Source: Nitrosomonadales bacterium (GTDB lineage: Bacteria > Pseudomonadota > Gammaproteobacteria > Burkholderiales > Gallionellaceae). Taken from it: a stretch of DNA of 64,000 nucleotides. The notes under the pieces are model-generated. The model made no database searches. It was not told where the DNA came from and saw only the letters and a list, made by a program, of their open reading frames with translations. Below, piece after piece: positions 16,480 through 24,385 of the stretch. The position numbers and the translations under genes are program-made. Positions within the stretch are counted from its first letter, which is position 1, and the number at the start of each line of letters is the position of its first letter. The stretch is taken from positions 28,050 through 92,049 of the forward strand of contig JACPYR010000095.1 of the NCBI GenBank assembly GCA_016195965.1, read 5' to 3'.

Positions 16480-17298
16480 TTAAAGCGGTACGTCGCCCGC
16501 CACACGCCATGTCACGTAAATGGCTCCGCCCGCAAAAGCACAAGTCAGCATCGTCAGCAACAGGCCTTGTATCCGGGGAGACTGCTTGGGCAGCGGCATC
16601 AGCCAGGCAGCAAGCGGGATCGCGGCAAGAATGGGCAGCGCGTACCAGAGCAGTTTGGCGCTGAGTACGGCAATGCAACCGGTCAGCCCGGCAATCAGCG
16701 CGAGCGGCAGCGTGAACGAGCGTCCCGCTGGCAGCGATTGGTTGGTGATCATCTGGATCAGCAAGTGTGCGGCTGCGGCAGTTCCCAGCGCCAGACCGAA
16801 TTGGCCGAGCAGGGCGGATGCGCCGACCAGGGCTGCGGCGCCCGTGCCTATGCCCAACGCGGTAGCTGCGCTGGCGGCGCGCAGCGGTTCATGGGCAAGT
16901 TTGTCCATACTCCAGATCAGAACCGCGACATAAGCTGCGCAACCTGTGCCCCACAGCAACATGACTGCGGGCTGGGATTGCTGCTGGAGGATGCGCTGTG
17001 CCGTCCAGATAGCAGCCGCGCCGCCGAGCACGGCCAGAAACGGGCCTGTCCAGCTTGCCTGCAAAAAACTCAGCAGCAGGCCCGCTGCGGCGGCGATCAA
17101 TCCCAGCAGCACAATTTTGCGCGAAGCGGTCAGCGGCTCTATCGTGAAGTCACTGGCCAGGTAAACGGTGACGGCAAAACCGGCGATGATCGCCAGCCCG
17201 CTCAATTTGACGCGCTGGAATAATTCGGCAGTGATGAGTGCGACCAGGAACGGCGCCAGGCCAGCTTGTACTGCGGGATGATTGAACAGTTCTTGCAA
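16480..17298 (-). CDS. Hypothetical polytopic membrane protein
   Basis: 272 residues, about eight hydrophobic helices spaced evenly through the protein (for example LAPFLVALITAEL, IVLLGLIAAAAGLLLSFL, LLWYALPILAAIPLAAWLMP), rich in Ala, Leu and Gly, no recognisable domain. Short cytoplasmic loops carry KLSG, RILQQQSQ, LPKQSPR. It runs convergent with nemA across the inverted repeat. Function cannot be inferred from the sequence. Confidence 0.65.
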   Translation of the reverse strand: MQELFNHPAVQAGLAPFLVALITAELFQRVKLSGLAIIAGFAVTVYLASDFTIEPLTASRKIVLLGLIAAAAGLLLSFLQASWTGPFLAVLGGAAAIWTAQRILQQQSQPAVMLLWGTGCAAYVAVLIWSMDKLAHEPLRAASAATALGIGTGAAALVGASALLGQFGLALGTAAAAHLLIQMITNQSLPAGRSFTLPLALIAGLTGCIAVLSAKLLWYALPILAAIPLAAWLMPLPKQSPRIQGLLLTMLTCAFAGGAIYVTWRVAGDVPL

Positions 17299-17345
17299 CT
17301 AAACCTCCGATAGGGCTACGAAGGCGGCGAGTTTAACACTATTGA

Positions 17346-17546
17346 GGGTACTTCTAAAAATTCAGAGTTCGCCCAAATACAAGGCGCGGAAAAAATTTCG
17401 CTGCGCCGCATATGTATGATATGCAAGCAAGAAATTTTTTCCGCAACAAAGTATAACCAGCGACTTGGCTGTCGTCTTTTGGCAGCTTAGTCGAGTGGCT
17501 AGTGGTTGCATCAGTTGGGATGAAATGTGGATTTTTAGAAGTGCCC
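17346..17546. repeat. MITE-like element with terminal inverted repeats
   Basis: The ends are inverted repeats: left GGGTACTTCTAAAAATTCA, right ending in ATTTTTAGAAGTGCCC. Inside are further perfect or near-perfect pairs: GCGGAAAAAATTTC at 17386 with its complement at 17431, and GCATAT/ATATGC at 17407-17423. No coding frame. A second element with similar ends lies at 18556-18855. Ends with CACTTC + AAAAATTC suggest a short non-autonomous transposon whose parent transposase is not in the window. Confidence 0.7.
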
Positions 17547-17557
17547 TTAAGTCAGTC

Positions 17558-17586
17558 CTTGAAATCTGGCGGGTTGTCCCCAACAT
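17558..17586 (+). promoter_or_regulatory. Sigma-32-like heat-shock promoter upstream of htpX
   Basis: CTTGAAA at 17558-17564, then 13 bases, then CCCCAACAT at 17578-17586. This is close to the sigma-32 consensus (CTTGAAA, 13-17 bases, CCCCATnT). It lies about 70 bases before the htpX start and begins twelve bases after the MITE-like element ends. HtpX is a heat-shock-linked membrane protease in E. coli, which fits. Confidence 0.6.
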
Positions 17587-17653
17587 ACCCGAAACGTTGC
17601 GACAGGGGTGGTAGACTGCGCGGCGCAAATTTGACATTGGAGGCTACAAGTTC

Positions 17654-18535
17654 ATGAAGAGAATTTTTCTGTTTATTTTGACCAACCTGGCGGTGGTGTT
17701 CGTGATCAACATCACGCTACGCCTGCTCGGCGTGGATCGCTGGCTGAACGCAGCCGGCGGCATCAATTTCAGCGCGCTGCTGGTGATGTCTGCGGTGATC
17801 GGTTTCGCCGGCTCGCTGGTGTCGCTGGCGATGTCCAAGTGGTCCGCCAAGCGCATGGTGGGTGCGCAGGTCATCGAGAATCCGATCGATCCGACCGAGC
17901 GCTGGCTGGTCGATACGGTGCGCAGACAAGCCGAGGCTGCCGGTATCGGCATGCCGGAAGTGGCGATCTACGATGCGCCTGACGTGAATGCGTTCGCCAC
18001 CGGATGGAACCGCAACGATGCGCTGGTAGCGGTGAGCACCGGCTTGCTGCAAAGCATGAGCAAGGACGAGATCGAGGCGGTGCTGGCCCATGAAATGAGC
18101 CATGTCTCCAACGGCGACATGGTCACGCTGGCGCTGATCCAGGGCGTGGTGAACACCTTTGTGGTGTTTTTCTCCAAGCTGTTCGGCTACTTCGTGGACC
18201 GTGTGCTGCTCAAAAACGATGAGCGCAATGGTCCGGGCATAGGCGCGTTTGTCGCCGAGATGGCGGCGCAGCTGGTGCTGGGCATACTGGCCAGCATTAT
18301 CGTGATGTGGTTCTCGCGCCAGCGGGAATTCCGCGCCGATGCGGGCGGCGCCCATCTGGCCGGACGCAACAAGATGATCGCCGCGCTGGAGCGGCTGAAA
18401 ATCAATCACGAGCAAGCTACCTTGCCGGAAAAAATGGCGGCCTTCGGCATTTCCGGAGGCAAAGGGATGATGGGCCTGTTCATGACTCATCCTCCGCTGG
18501 ATGAGCGTATCGCGGCGCTGCGCTCGGCGCAGTGA
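17654..18535 (+). CDS. htpX: Membrane protease HtpX
   Basis: 293 residues, M48B family. The N-terminus has two membrane helices ([40 protein letters not shown]), the zinc site is [11 protein letters not shown] (HExxH at about residues 140-144) and a later glutamate is in [13 protein letters not shown]; two more hydrophobic segments follow ([27 protein letters not shown]). It degrades misfolded membrane proteins. GGAGG lies ten bases before the ATG. The heat-shock-like promoter and flanking repeats are noted separately. Confidence 0.95.
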   Translation: MKRIFLFILTNLAVVFVINITLRLLGVDRWLNAAGGINFSALLVMSAVIGFAGSLVSLAMSKWSAKRMVGAQVIENPIDPTERWLVDTVRRQAEAAGIGMPEVAIYDAPDVNAFATGWNRNDALVAVSTGLLQSMSKDEIEAVLAHEMSHVSNGDMVTLALIQGVVNTFVVFFSKLFGYFVDRVLLKNDERNGPGIGAFVAEMAAQLVLGILASIIVMWFSRQREFRADAGGAHLAGRNKMIAALERLKINHEQATLPEKMAAFGISGGKGMMGLFMTHPPLDERIAALRSAQ

Positions 18536-18555
18536 TTCAACCATCTATAAACCTT

Positions 18556-18855
18556 GGGGAGCACTAAAAATTCATTATCGCCCGCTTCTGCGAAAACGAG
18601 CGTAGCTATTGATCCGGCACGAATTAAACGCGATGGCCGTTCGTGCTGAGCCTGTCGAAGCACCGAAATCCGCTCACATTTCGACAAGCTCAATGCGAAC
18701 GGATTTTTGGATAACTCATGCTGGATCAATAAGTTTCGAGCTTGCGGCCAGCGGGAGTTCCGTCAATTCAATAAGCCGGACGACAGTTCCTCGAAACTTC
18801 AGTCTCTGACCTCGTTTTCCCGCTTTCGCGAAATGACGAATTTTTGAAGTGCCCC
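18556..18855. repeat. MITE-like element with nested palindromic repeat
   Basis: The outer ends resemble those at 17346: left GGGGAGCACTAAAAATTC, right GAATTTTTGAAGTGCCCC. Nested inside is an inverted repeat TATTGATCCGGCA (18607) and TGCTGGATCAATA (18719), and inside that a palindromic pair CCGTTCGTGCTGAGCCTGTC at 18637 with its complement at 18679-18702. This inner type is a dispersed repeat seen in many genomes. The structure suggests one element inserted in another. Confidence 0.65.
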
Positions 18856-18948
18856 TTAGTTTATCCACGAAGTGGAGCAAATTTTCCTTAACGTGAACGC
18901 GTAGCGACCCGCTTGCCTTCTTCCCTGCGGAGGTGCGTGTGTTGTTGG

Positions 18949-19093
18949 GGTTATGTCAATTCCGTCCGGCCTTTGGCCGGTTACCGATTAACTGACTGGG
19001 TTAGCGGTAGCTTTACCCCCACACAGGGGGCAATAACCAATGACTTGCTGGCATTGTTTGCCAGCTTAGTCAGTTGGCTATGCAAAGCTAACC
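18949..19093. other. Hairpin-rich intergenic block, candidate structured RNA
   Basis: Between the repeat and the XRE gene are CCGGCC-TTT-GGCCGG (18966-18980), CCCCC-ACACA-GGGGG (19016-19030) and GCTGGC-ATTGTTT-GCCAGC (19047-19065), plus AACTGACT (18990) complementary to AGTCAGTT (19068) and GGTTAGC (18999) complementary to GCTAACC (19087), the last two pairs crossing like a pseudoknot. The 413-base frame through it has no recognisable protein. The function is not known. Confidence 0.35.
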
Positions 19094-19166
19094 TCTTCGG
19101 GGCAAACACGGCCTACCCCTTGCGGATATTCCACCGGGCTACGCCCGCTCAACAGCGCATCCATTC

Positions 19167-19562
19167 TCAGCGTTTTTCAAGACGTAGCAGGCCATGCACG
19201 ATCTCGCAAACCATCAGCTTATGGTCTGCACTCAACCGCTCGAAATCTTTCGGCAAAGCGGCAACCTGGTACTCGGCGCGCGCCTGTTCCGCCATTAATG
19301 CCTGGGCGGGTTTTTCTTCACCGTAATGCAGCCAATGGGGAGAAGCCTTCAACCATTTCGACAAAGTACGGACTTTATCCGGAGCCGGAATTGCCTCCCC
19401 GCCCAACCACTTCCGCACCCCCTGCACCGAGATCGGCTTGCCCGCATAGCGCCGGTTGAATTCGTGCGCGATGTGAGTGGGGCTGGCCGTGCCGATACCC
19501 GCGTCGTTCAACAACCGCGCCAAGCGCTTACTGAAAGCTTCCTTTTCGTTCATTAGACTCAT
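19167..19562 (-). CDS. XRE-type DNA-binding regulator
   Basis: 131 residues on the minus strand. The N-terminus has an HTH of the lambda/XRE type: RLARLLNDAGIGTASPTHIAHEFNRRYAGKPISVQGVRKWLGGEAIPAPDKVRTLSKWL. The C-terminus (HYGEEKPAQALMAE... LMVCEIVHGLLRLE) is short and likely for dimerisation. This architecture is that of small phage-type or chromosomal repressors. A start at 19553 (MNEKEAF) is also possible. The target is unknown; it stands between repeats and a kelch lipoprotein. Confidence 0.75.
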   Translation of the reverse strand: MSLMNEKEAFSKRLARLLNDAGIGTASPTHIAHEFNRRYAGKPISVQGVRKWLGGEAIPAPDKVRTLSKWLKASPHWLHYGEEKPAQALMAEQARAEYQVAALPKDFERLSADHKLMVCEIVHGLLRLEKR

Positions 19563-19743
19563 ACATAAAAGCTATCACCATGGCACAAACTAACGGTTGC
19601 TTTATAAAGTAACTGAAAGTATTATATGAAAGCCACTCGATTGGCAGGGGTTTGGGTCGGGCCGAATTAAGCCGGGAATTTCCAGAGAAGTGCATGCGGA
19701 TGTCGCATCCGCCACGCCCTGGATCGCGTAGCGGGGCGGGAAT

Positions 19744-19840
19744 CGTAAACAGACTGAGCGGGCGGGGAAAACTTGCCCAGATAGAAACTAAAGAAGATAC
19801 AGCAGAAGCCGGGAAATTGGGCCGCGCCGTTCCGCTGCAT
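19744..19840. repeat. Dispersed repeat, copy A
   Basis: Begins with CGTAAACA, then AAAACTTGCCCAGA, and ends GCGCCGTTCCGCTGCAT. Copy B at 21134-21202 shares these blocks, so the kelch gene is bracketed by two related segments. The rest of the 335-base stretch between the XRE gene and the kelch gene holds no supported gene. Confidence 0.5.
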
Positions 19841-19897
19841 TGGGAGATAGCGCAATCGAAAGAAACCCAACGGTTACTTTATAGGGAGGCATCACCG

Positions 19898-21037
19898 ATG
19901 TATTTCAACAAAATTATTTACAGTGCGCTGTTGCTGGTTTCGATATTGTTGTCCGCGTGCGGCGGTGGGGGTGGAACAGCACCTGCAACCAATTCCACCG
20001 TTTCCGCAGCTAATTCCACCGGCATCTGGGCTGCGACGGGCAGTCTCGCCGTTGCGCGTAATGCTCATACAGCCACCTTGTTGCCGAACGGAAAAGTATT
20101 GGTGGTAGGGGGATGTAATGGGTCATCACTTGCCGGTGCCGAGCTGTACGATCCAGTCACCGGGAGCTGGAGCGCGACGGGCAGCCTCGCCACTGCGCGC
20201 TGTAGCCACACCGCTACCCTATTGACCAATGGCAAGGTGCTGGTGGCGGGAGGAGGTTTAGCGTCAAGTGATACTGCCAGCTCCGAGCTATACGATCCGG
20301 CCTCTGGTATCTGGAGCGCGACGGGTAGTCTCGCTACTTCGCGCGGCGGTCACACTGCCACTTTGCTGGCCAATGGCAAAGTGCTGGTGGCTGGTGGGCT
20401 CAGTTATAGAAGTACAGGTACCAATTTTGGTGTTCTCGCAAGTGCAGAGCTATACGATCCGGCCACTGGCATCTGGAGCGCGACGGGCAGCCTGGCTACT
20501 GCACGCTCTTCCCACACCGCCACCTTGTTAAACACTGGCAAGGTGCTAGTGGTGGGGAATGGTAGTACCAGCGAGCTGTACGATCCGGCTACCGGCAGTT
20601 GGAGCGTGACGGGCAGTCTCGCTACTACGCGTGCCCTGCATACTGCCACCTTGCTGGCCAATGGCAAGGTGCTGGTGACAGGTGGTGCAAATTCTTCGCC
20701 ATCTTATCTTGCCAGCGCCGAGCTGTACGATCCAGTTACCGGGAGCTGGAGCGCGACTGGCAGTCTGGCTACTGCGCGCGACTTTCACACCGCCACCCTG
20801 CTGGTCAATGGCAAGGTGCTAGTGGCGGGTGGCGAGATATCCGCGTCAATGATGACGCCAATTTCTACCAACAGTGCCGAGCTGTACGATCCGGCCACAG
20901 GGAGCTGGGCCAAGACGGGTAGTCTGGCCACTGCACGCACTTTCCCCACCGCCACCTTGCTGCCCAATGGCAAGGTGCTGGTGGCCGGAGGCGGTACAGG
21001 TACATCCACCGCATCGTCCGCCGAACTTTATCAGTAG
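19898..21037 (+). CDS. Kelch-repeat lipoprotein
   Basis: 379 residues. Lipoprotein signal MYFNKIIYSALLLVSILLSAC with Cys in the lipobox LSAC, then a poly-Gly stretch. Seven repeats of about 50 residues follow, each with ATLLxNGKVLVxGG, AELYDPxTGSWSxTGSLAxAR, the pattern of kelch/galactose-oxidase-like beta-propellers. The start at 19898 is eight bases after AGGGAGG; the longer frame from 19652 has no leader. It is likely anchored in the outer membrane or periplasmic side; ligand unknown. The DNA of the repeats is itself near-tandem. Confidence 0.85.
   Translation: MYFNKIIYSALLLVSILLSACGGGGGTAPATNSTVSAANSTGIWAATGSLAVARNAHTATLLPNGKVLVVGGCNGSSLAGAELYDPVTGSWSATGSLATARCSHTATLLTNGKVLVAGGGLASSDTASSELYDPASGIWSATGSLATSRGGHTATLLANGKVLVAGGLSYRSTGTNFGVLASAELYDPATGIWSATGSLATARSSHTATLLNTGKVLVVGNGSTSELYDPATGSWSVTGSLATTRALHTATLLANGKVLVTGGANSSPSYLASAELYDPVTGSWSATGSLATARDFHTATLLVNGKVLVAGGEISASMMTPISTNSAELYDPATGSWAKTGSLATARTFPTATLLPNGKVLVAGGGTGTSTASSAELYQ
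20032..21015 (+). repeat. Tandem kelch-unit DNA repeats
   Basis: About seven units of roughly 130-170 bases, each containing near-identical stretches such as GAGCTGTACGATCC, GGCAGTCTCGCCACTGC and AATGGCAAGGTGCTGGTG. Similarity between units is high enough for slippage or recombination to change their number. Confidence 0.7.
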
Positions 21038-21050
21038 CAAAGCTTGTAGG

Positions 21051-21202
21051 ATGGGTGGAGCGCAGCGATACCCATCAATTTGTTATCGTAGAGCTACAGC
21101 ACACCGGACAGCGATCGTTGGCAGAGTATGGGCCGTAAACAATTTAGTGGGCGATAAAAACTTGCCCAGAAACAGAAACGGGGCAGCGCCGTTCCGCTGC
21201 AT
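21051..21202. repeat. Intergenic repeats behind the kelch gene, incl. dispersed-repeat copy B
   Basis: A palindrome with arms GATGGGT and ACCCATC (21051-21077) is followed by copy B of the dispersed repeat (21134-21202: CGTAAACA, AAAACTTGCCCAGA, CAGCGCCGTTCCGCTGCAT). No gene is supported between 21038 and 21274. Confidence 0.5.
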
Positions 21203-21274
21203 GTAAGGGTGTCCTCTTAAAACTCGATGCATCGCTATCTTGATAGAGGTATCCGCTTTAAGGGAGGTTCCAAG

Positions 21275-21852
21275 ATGGGAAAGATTAAATTTTTTGCGTT
21301 GATCATTGCTTTGCCTTTTTTCTTGCAGCATGTTCCATACCGGTCACGAAAGTGAGTGTGCAGTCATTTGAGTTAAAGAAACAGGGAATAACGCCAGCTG
21401 TGGCAATAACAAAAGTGACCGGGGTTTTAGTTGATAGGGGCTTTGACGTGAAGATGAGCAACGTGGAGTCGGGCATCGTAACCACCGAATACAAGAAATT
21501 TGCCTCAGTGAATTCTAACCCGCCATTCGATTATTACATGCAGATTCGCGGGAAGGTAAAAGTTGTCAATGGTGTTACTTCCGTTCAACTGACTCCTGTC
21601 GTAAAAGAACAGAATCGTATGAATGTTGCGGCATTTAACGAACAAGAATTGGGTTATTACACGGGTGAGCCAGACAAAATGCAATACGTAAATAACATAA
21701 ATAGCATGAGGGCTCAAACAGGTTATCGTGCACTTGGTCAAGTACTATTTATGAACGTAGTCACCGAATCGGCAGACGCTTTGGGGATTAGCGCAGATGA
21801 GGTAATCCAGAACGTGAGCAAATCTCCCGCCGATGCAATTGGCGCCAATTAA
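21275..21852 (+). pseudogene. Lipoprotein gene with frameshift in a T6 run
   Basis: ATG 21275 is eight bases after AGGGAGG and gives a signal peptide start MGKIKFFALIIAL. After a T6 run at 21316-21321 the frame leads to a stop; shifting by one base gives FFLAACSIPVTKVSVQS, that is a lipobox LAAC, joined to the long open frame ending at 21852. So the gene needs T7 where T6 is present. The downstream 166 residues (KKQGITPAVAITKVTGVLVDRGFDVK...) resemble a periplasmic lipoprotein of unknown function. It is a pseudogene, a sequencing error or a slippage-controlled gene. Confidence 0.6.
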
Positions 21853-21915
21853 AACTCACAAGGCCGGATGAAACGTAATGTAATCCCGGCCAAGGTGGGA
21901 GATGCGCCTCATCTT

Positions 21916-21947
21916 AAGGGAGCTGTTCTTGAACCGCTCCCTTTTTA
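21916..21947 (+). terminator. Rho-independent terminator
   Basis: AAGGGAGC-T-GTTC, a two-base loop, GAAC-C-GCTCCC, then TTTTT: a near-perfect 10-bp stem and T-run about 65 bases after the lipoprotein stop. It also argues that the following methyltransferase begins after it, at 21953 or 21965, not at 21902. Confidence 0.75.
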
Positions 21948-21952
21948 ATTTT

Positions 21953-22873
21953 ATGGGTAGTTATATGGACAAGGCTTACAAGTTAATCCGTTCAGGTCGC
22001 GTATTTGAGGGAGGTGCGCATCTGAGGGATATACTCGCAAGACAGCGTGCTGCGATGGATTTCTATTCCTGGGAAGCGTTCGCCAGGCTGGAAGCTGTTC
22101 GGCACCCGATCAAGGAAATCATGCACCTGTGTCCGATGACATCCCGCTCTTTCCATAAGCCGCGCGGTTATGCCGGGGATGCGGTGATGATAGACCATAT
22201 CTACGGTTTGGGGGATGCGAAGTTCGCGCCGCATCCAGCAACGCTGGAGGGGCAGGTCTATTTTGCCACGATGAATTCCGCGTCGATAAGGGCAGTCCGC
22301 TTTCGCCGAGACATATTAGCGAAACTGATAGATGAAACCGTAAAAAAAGCCGGTGATGGACAGGCGAGGATACTTTCGATTGCCGCAGGCCATCTGCGTG
22401 AAGCGGAGTTGTCGCAGGCGATCAGGGAGAAACGTGTCGGCGAGTTGATTGCTTTCGATCAGGATGCAGAGAGCCTGGCGGTGGTCAACCATGATTATGC
22501 GGGACTCAATATTCACCCAATACAAGGCACGGTACGGCAATTGATCGGAGGGAAAGCGAAGTATTCAGGGTTGGACCTAGTTTATGCGGCGGGTCTGTTC
22601 GACTATCTGGAGCAGCCAGTTGGGAAGCGTTTGGTGGAGAAAATGTTCGATATGGTGCGTCCCGGCGGAAAGATCATGATAGCCAATTTCACGCACGACA
22701 TACCGGATGCCGGCTACATGGAGGCGTTGATGGACTGGTGGTTGATTTATCGCTCGCCGGAACAAGTGATTGATCTATTTTCAGGATTGCCACAGGAGCG
22801 CATCGGAAAATTGGAGGCCTTTTATGACCCCGACCAGAACATCATTTTTGCAACCGTTAGCAAACTTGCATAA
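21953..22873 (+). CDS. Class I SAM-dependent methyltransferase (PhcB-like group)
   Basis: 306 residues. The middle has ARILSIAAGHLREAEL as the SAM motif I, FDQDAESL as the acidic strand 2 end, LVYAAGLFDYLEQPVGKRLVEKMFDMVRPGGKIMIAN as the post-motif region. The N-terminal domain carries RSFHKPRGYAGDAVMID, characteristic of a methyltransferase group with relatives of Ralstonia PhcB, which makes 3-hydroxy fatty acid methyl ester signals. That link is weak inference. The start is after the terminator; 21965 is an alternative. Confidence 0.75.
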   Translation: MGSYMDKAYKLIRSGRVFEGGAHLRDILARQRAAMDFYSWEAFARLEAVRHPIKEIMHLCPMTSRSFHKPRGYAGDAVMIDHIYGLGDAKFAPHPATLEGQVYFATMNSASIRAVRFRRDILAKLIDETVKKAGDGQARILSIAAGHLREAELSQAIREKRVGELIAFDQDAESLAVVNHDYAGLNIHPIQGTVRQLIGGKAKYSGLDLVYAAGLFDYLEQPVGKRLVEKMFDMVRPGGKIMIANFTHDIPDAGYMEALMDWWLIYRSPEQVIDLFSGLPQERIGKLEAFYDPDQNIIFATVSKLA

Positions 22874-22944
22874 GCGAATCATGGACTACAACGGCGAGAA
22901 AACAGCCAGGCAAAGCATGCTCTTTAGCCTTCTGAAATCCATAC

Positions 22945-23793
22945 CTATGGCTTTCCCGCCGCAGGTTGCGGCGCGGATTGGCCAGAACTATCGGGTGGCG
23001 CCATCGTTGCGGATGGTGCGGGAGCCGAGGCTGGTTGTGGTGGGGAGTTCGCGGGCGGCGCAGTATCGCTGCCCTCGTCATCGTCATATCGTGAACGGCG
23101 CGGCGGCTGGTCTTCGTCGACTTTGCTCTGGCGGCGCAGCAAATAGGCGTCGCGCATGAATTCGTAGGGATCGACCATCGCTTCGTTGAGGATGGTTTCC
23201 TGATCCAGCAACTCGGAGCGGCGGTTGACTTTCTTGGTTATGTAGACCTGGTAGCGCGTGGGCACATCCTGCACCTGGAAGATTGGGTCGGGAAACGCGT
23301 CGGCATAGTCGCCAATGCTGTCGCGCAATGTGCTGGGGCCCAATATCGGCACCACGAGATAGGGGCCGTTGCCCACGCCCCACTTGCCCAGGGTCACGCC
23401 GAAATCCTCCTTGTGTTTGGGCAAGCCATCCATGGATGCGACGTCGATCAAGCCGAAAACACCTATCGTCGAATTGACGAACACGCGCATCCCGTCGGAG
23501 AAGCCCTGCCTGAATTTGAACTGCAGCAGGTCGTTGACGGTGACGACGACGTCGTCCAGATTGGAGAAAAAATTTGTGATCATGATCCTGCCGGCATTCG
23601 GTACGACGGCTTTATATCCCTTGGCGACGGGCTTGATGATGGCCTGGTCGGCCACATCGTTGAATTTGTAGATGCCGCGGTTGAGTGGCTCCAGTGGGTC
23701 GGACGGGTTCTTCGCATGGGTGGCGCATCCCGTCACGGCGAGGGATGCGAGAACAATCAGGGTGCGATAGTGTAGAAAGTTTGCGCAGTGCAT
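22945..23793 (-). CDS. mlaA: MlaA-family outer-membrane lipoprotein
   Basis: About 282 residues on the minus strand. Lipoprotein signal (LIVLASLAVTGC, lipobox VTGC), then the VacJ/MlaA core DPLEPLNRGIYKFNDVADQAIIKPVAKGYKAVVP, NFFSNLDDVVVTVNDLLQFK, RVFVNSTIGVFGLIDVASMDGLPKHKEDFGVTLGKWGVGNGPYLVVPILGPSTLRD. It takes phospholipids from the outer leaflet for the Mla pathway. The C-terminal 50 residues are a Pro/Ala/Ser-rich tail, an unusual extension. ATG 23793 removes a spurious leader. Confidence 0.92.
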   Translation of the reverse strand: MHCANFLHYRTLIVLASLAVTGCATHAKNPSDPLEPLNRGIYKFNDVADQAIIKPVAKGYKAVVPNAGRIMITNFFSNLDDVVVTVNDLLQFKFRQGFSDGMRVFVNSTIGVFGLIDVASMDGLPKHKEDFGVTLGKWGVGNGPYLVVPILGPSTLRDSIGDYADAFPDPIFQVQDVPTRYQVYITKKVNRRSELLDQETILNEAMVDPYEFMRDAYLLRRQSKVDEDQPPRRSRYDDDEGSDTAPPANSPPQPASAPAPSATMAPPDSSGQSAPQPAAGKP

Positions 23794-23835
23794 GCGGTGA
23801 TTATAGAGGGGCGAGACTGGATTGTGCAAAGCGAG

Positions 23836-24381
23836 CTATACCCGCTGTGCAGGCGGGGACAGCTCGCCGATATGGAAACTGAATTTGCCGCTGCGGCGTT
23901 CGGCAAAATAAAACTCCAGGCTGTAGCGCACCGGGCGGAACGCGATTTCGTCCCAGGGGATTTCTGATTCGGAGAACAATTTGACTTCCAGGCTCTCCTG
24001 CCCGGGGCTGAAATCCAGGTCTAGCAGTTTCGCATGGAACAGCAGGTGCACCTGGTTGATATAGGGCAGGCTGTACATCGAATACAAGTCGCCGACCGCA
24101 ATGCGCGCATTGGCTTCTTCCAGCGTTTCGCGGATCGCCGCACCGGCGGTGGTTTCGCCATTCTCCATGAATCCGGCGGGCAGGGTCCATAGCCCGTAAC
24201 GCGGCTCGATCGCGCGGCGGCACAGCAGTATCTTGTCTTCCCATTCCGGCATTGCGCCGACGATCAGTTTGGGGTTCTGGTAATGGATTTCCCCGCAATT
24301 CGTGCAGACATGGCGTTCGCGGTTGTCGTCCGGGGGGATGCGCAGTTCGACCGGGGCGCCGCACAGGCTGCAATATTTCAT
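23836..24381 (-). CDS. NUDIX hydrolase with N-terminal zinc ribbon
   Basis: 181 residues. The N-terminus has CSLCGAP and CTNCGEIHYQNPK, a zinc ribbon as in NudC-type NUDIX proteins. The NUDIX box is GFMENGETTAGAAIRETLEEANARI (about residues 70-94), with REtxEE intact and Ala where Gly is usual. Substrate could be ADP-ribose or NAD-type dinucleotides. ATG 24381 is three to four bases from the bamD stop, so the two genes are likely one operon with mlaA downstream. Confidence 0.85.
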   Translation of the reverse strand: MKYCSLCGAPVELRIPPDDNRERHVCTNCGEIHYQNPKLIVGAMPEWEDKILLCRRAIEPRYGLWTLPAGFMENGETTAGAAIRETLEEANARIAVGDLYSMYSLPYINQVHLLFHAKLLDLDFSPGQESLEVKLFSESEIPWDEIAFRPVRYSLEFYFAERRSGKFSFHIGELSPPAQRV

Positions 24382-24385
24382 CGCC

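Noticed and set aside
18913..19326. Plus-strand open frame of 137 codons
   Set aside because: Runs through hairpins and antisense to the XRE gene; peptide has no domain.
22770..23159. Plus-strand frame of 129 codons overlapping the methyltransferase end
   Set aside because: Overlaps mlaA and the methyltransferase gene in other frames; composition is shadow-like.
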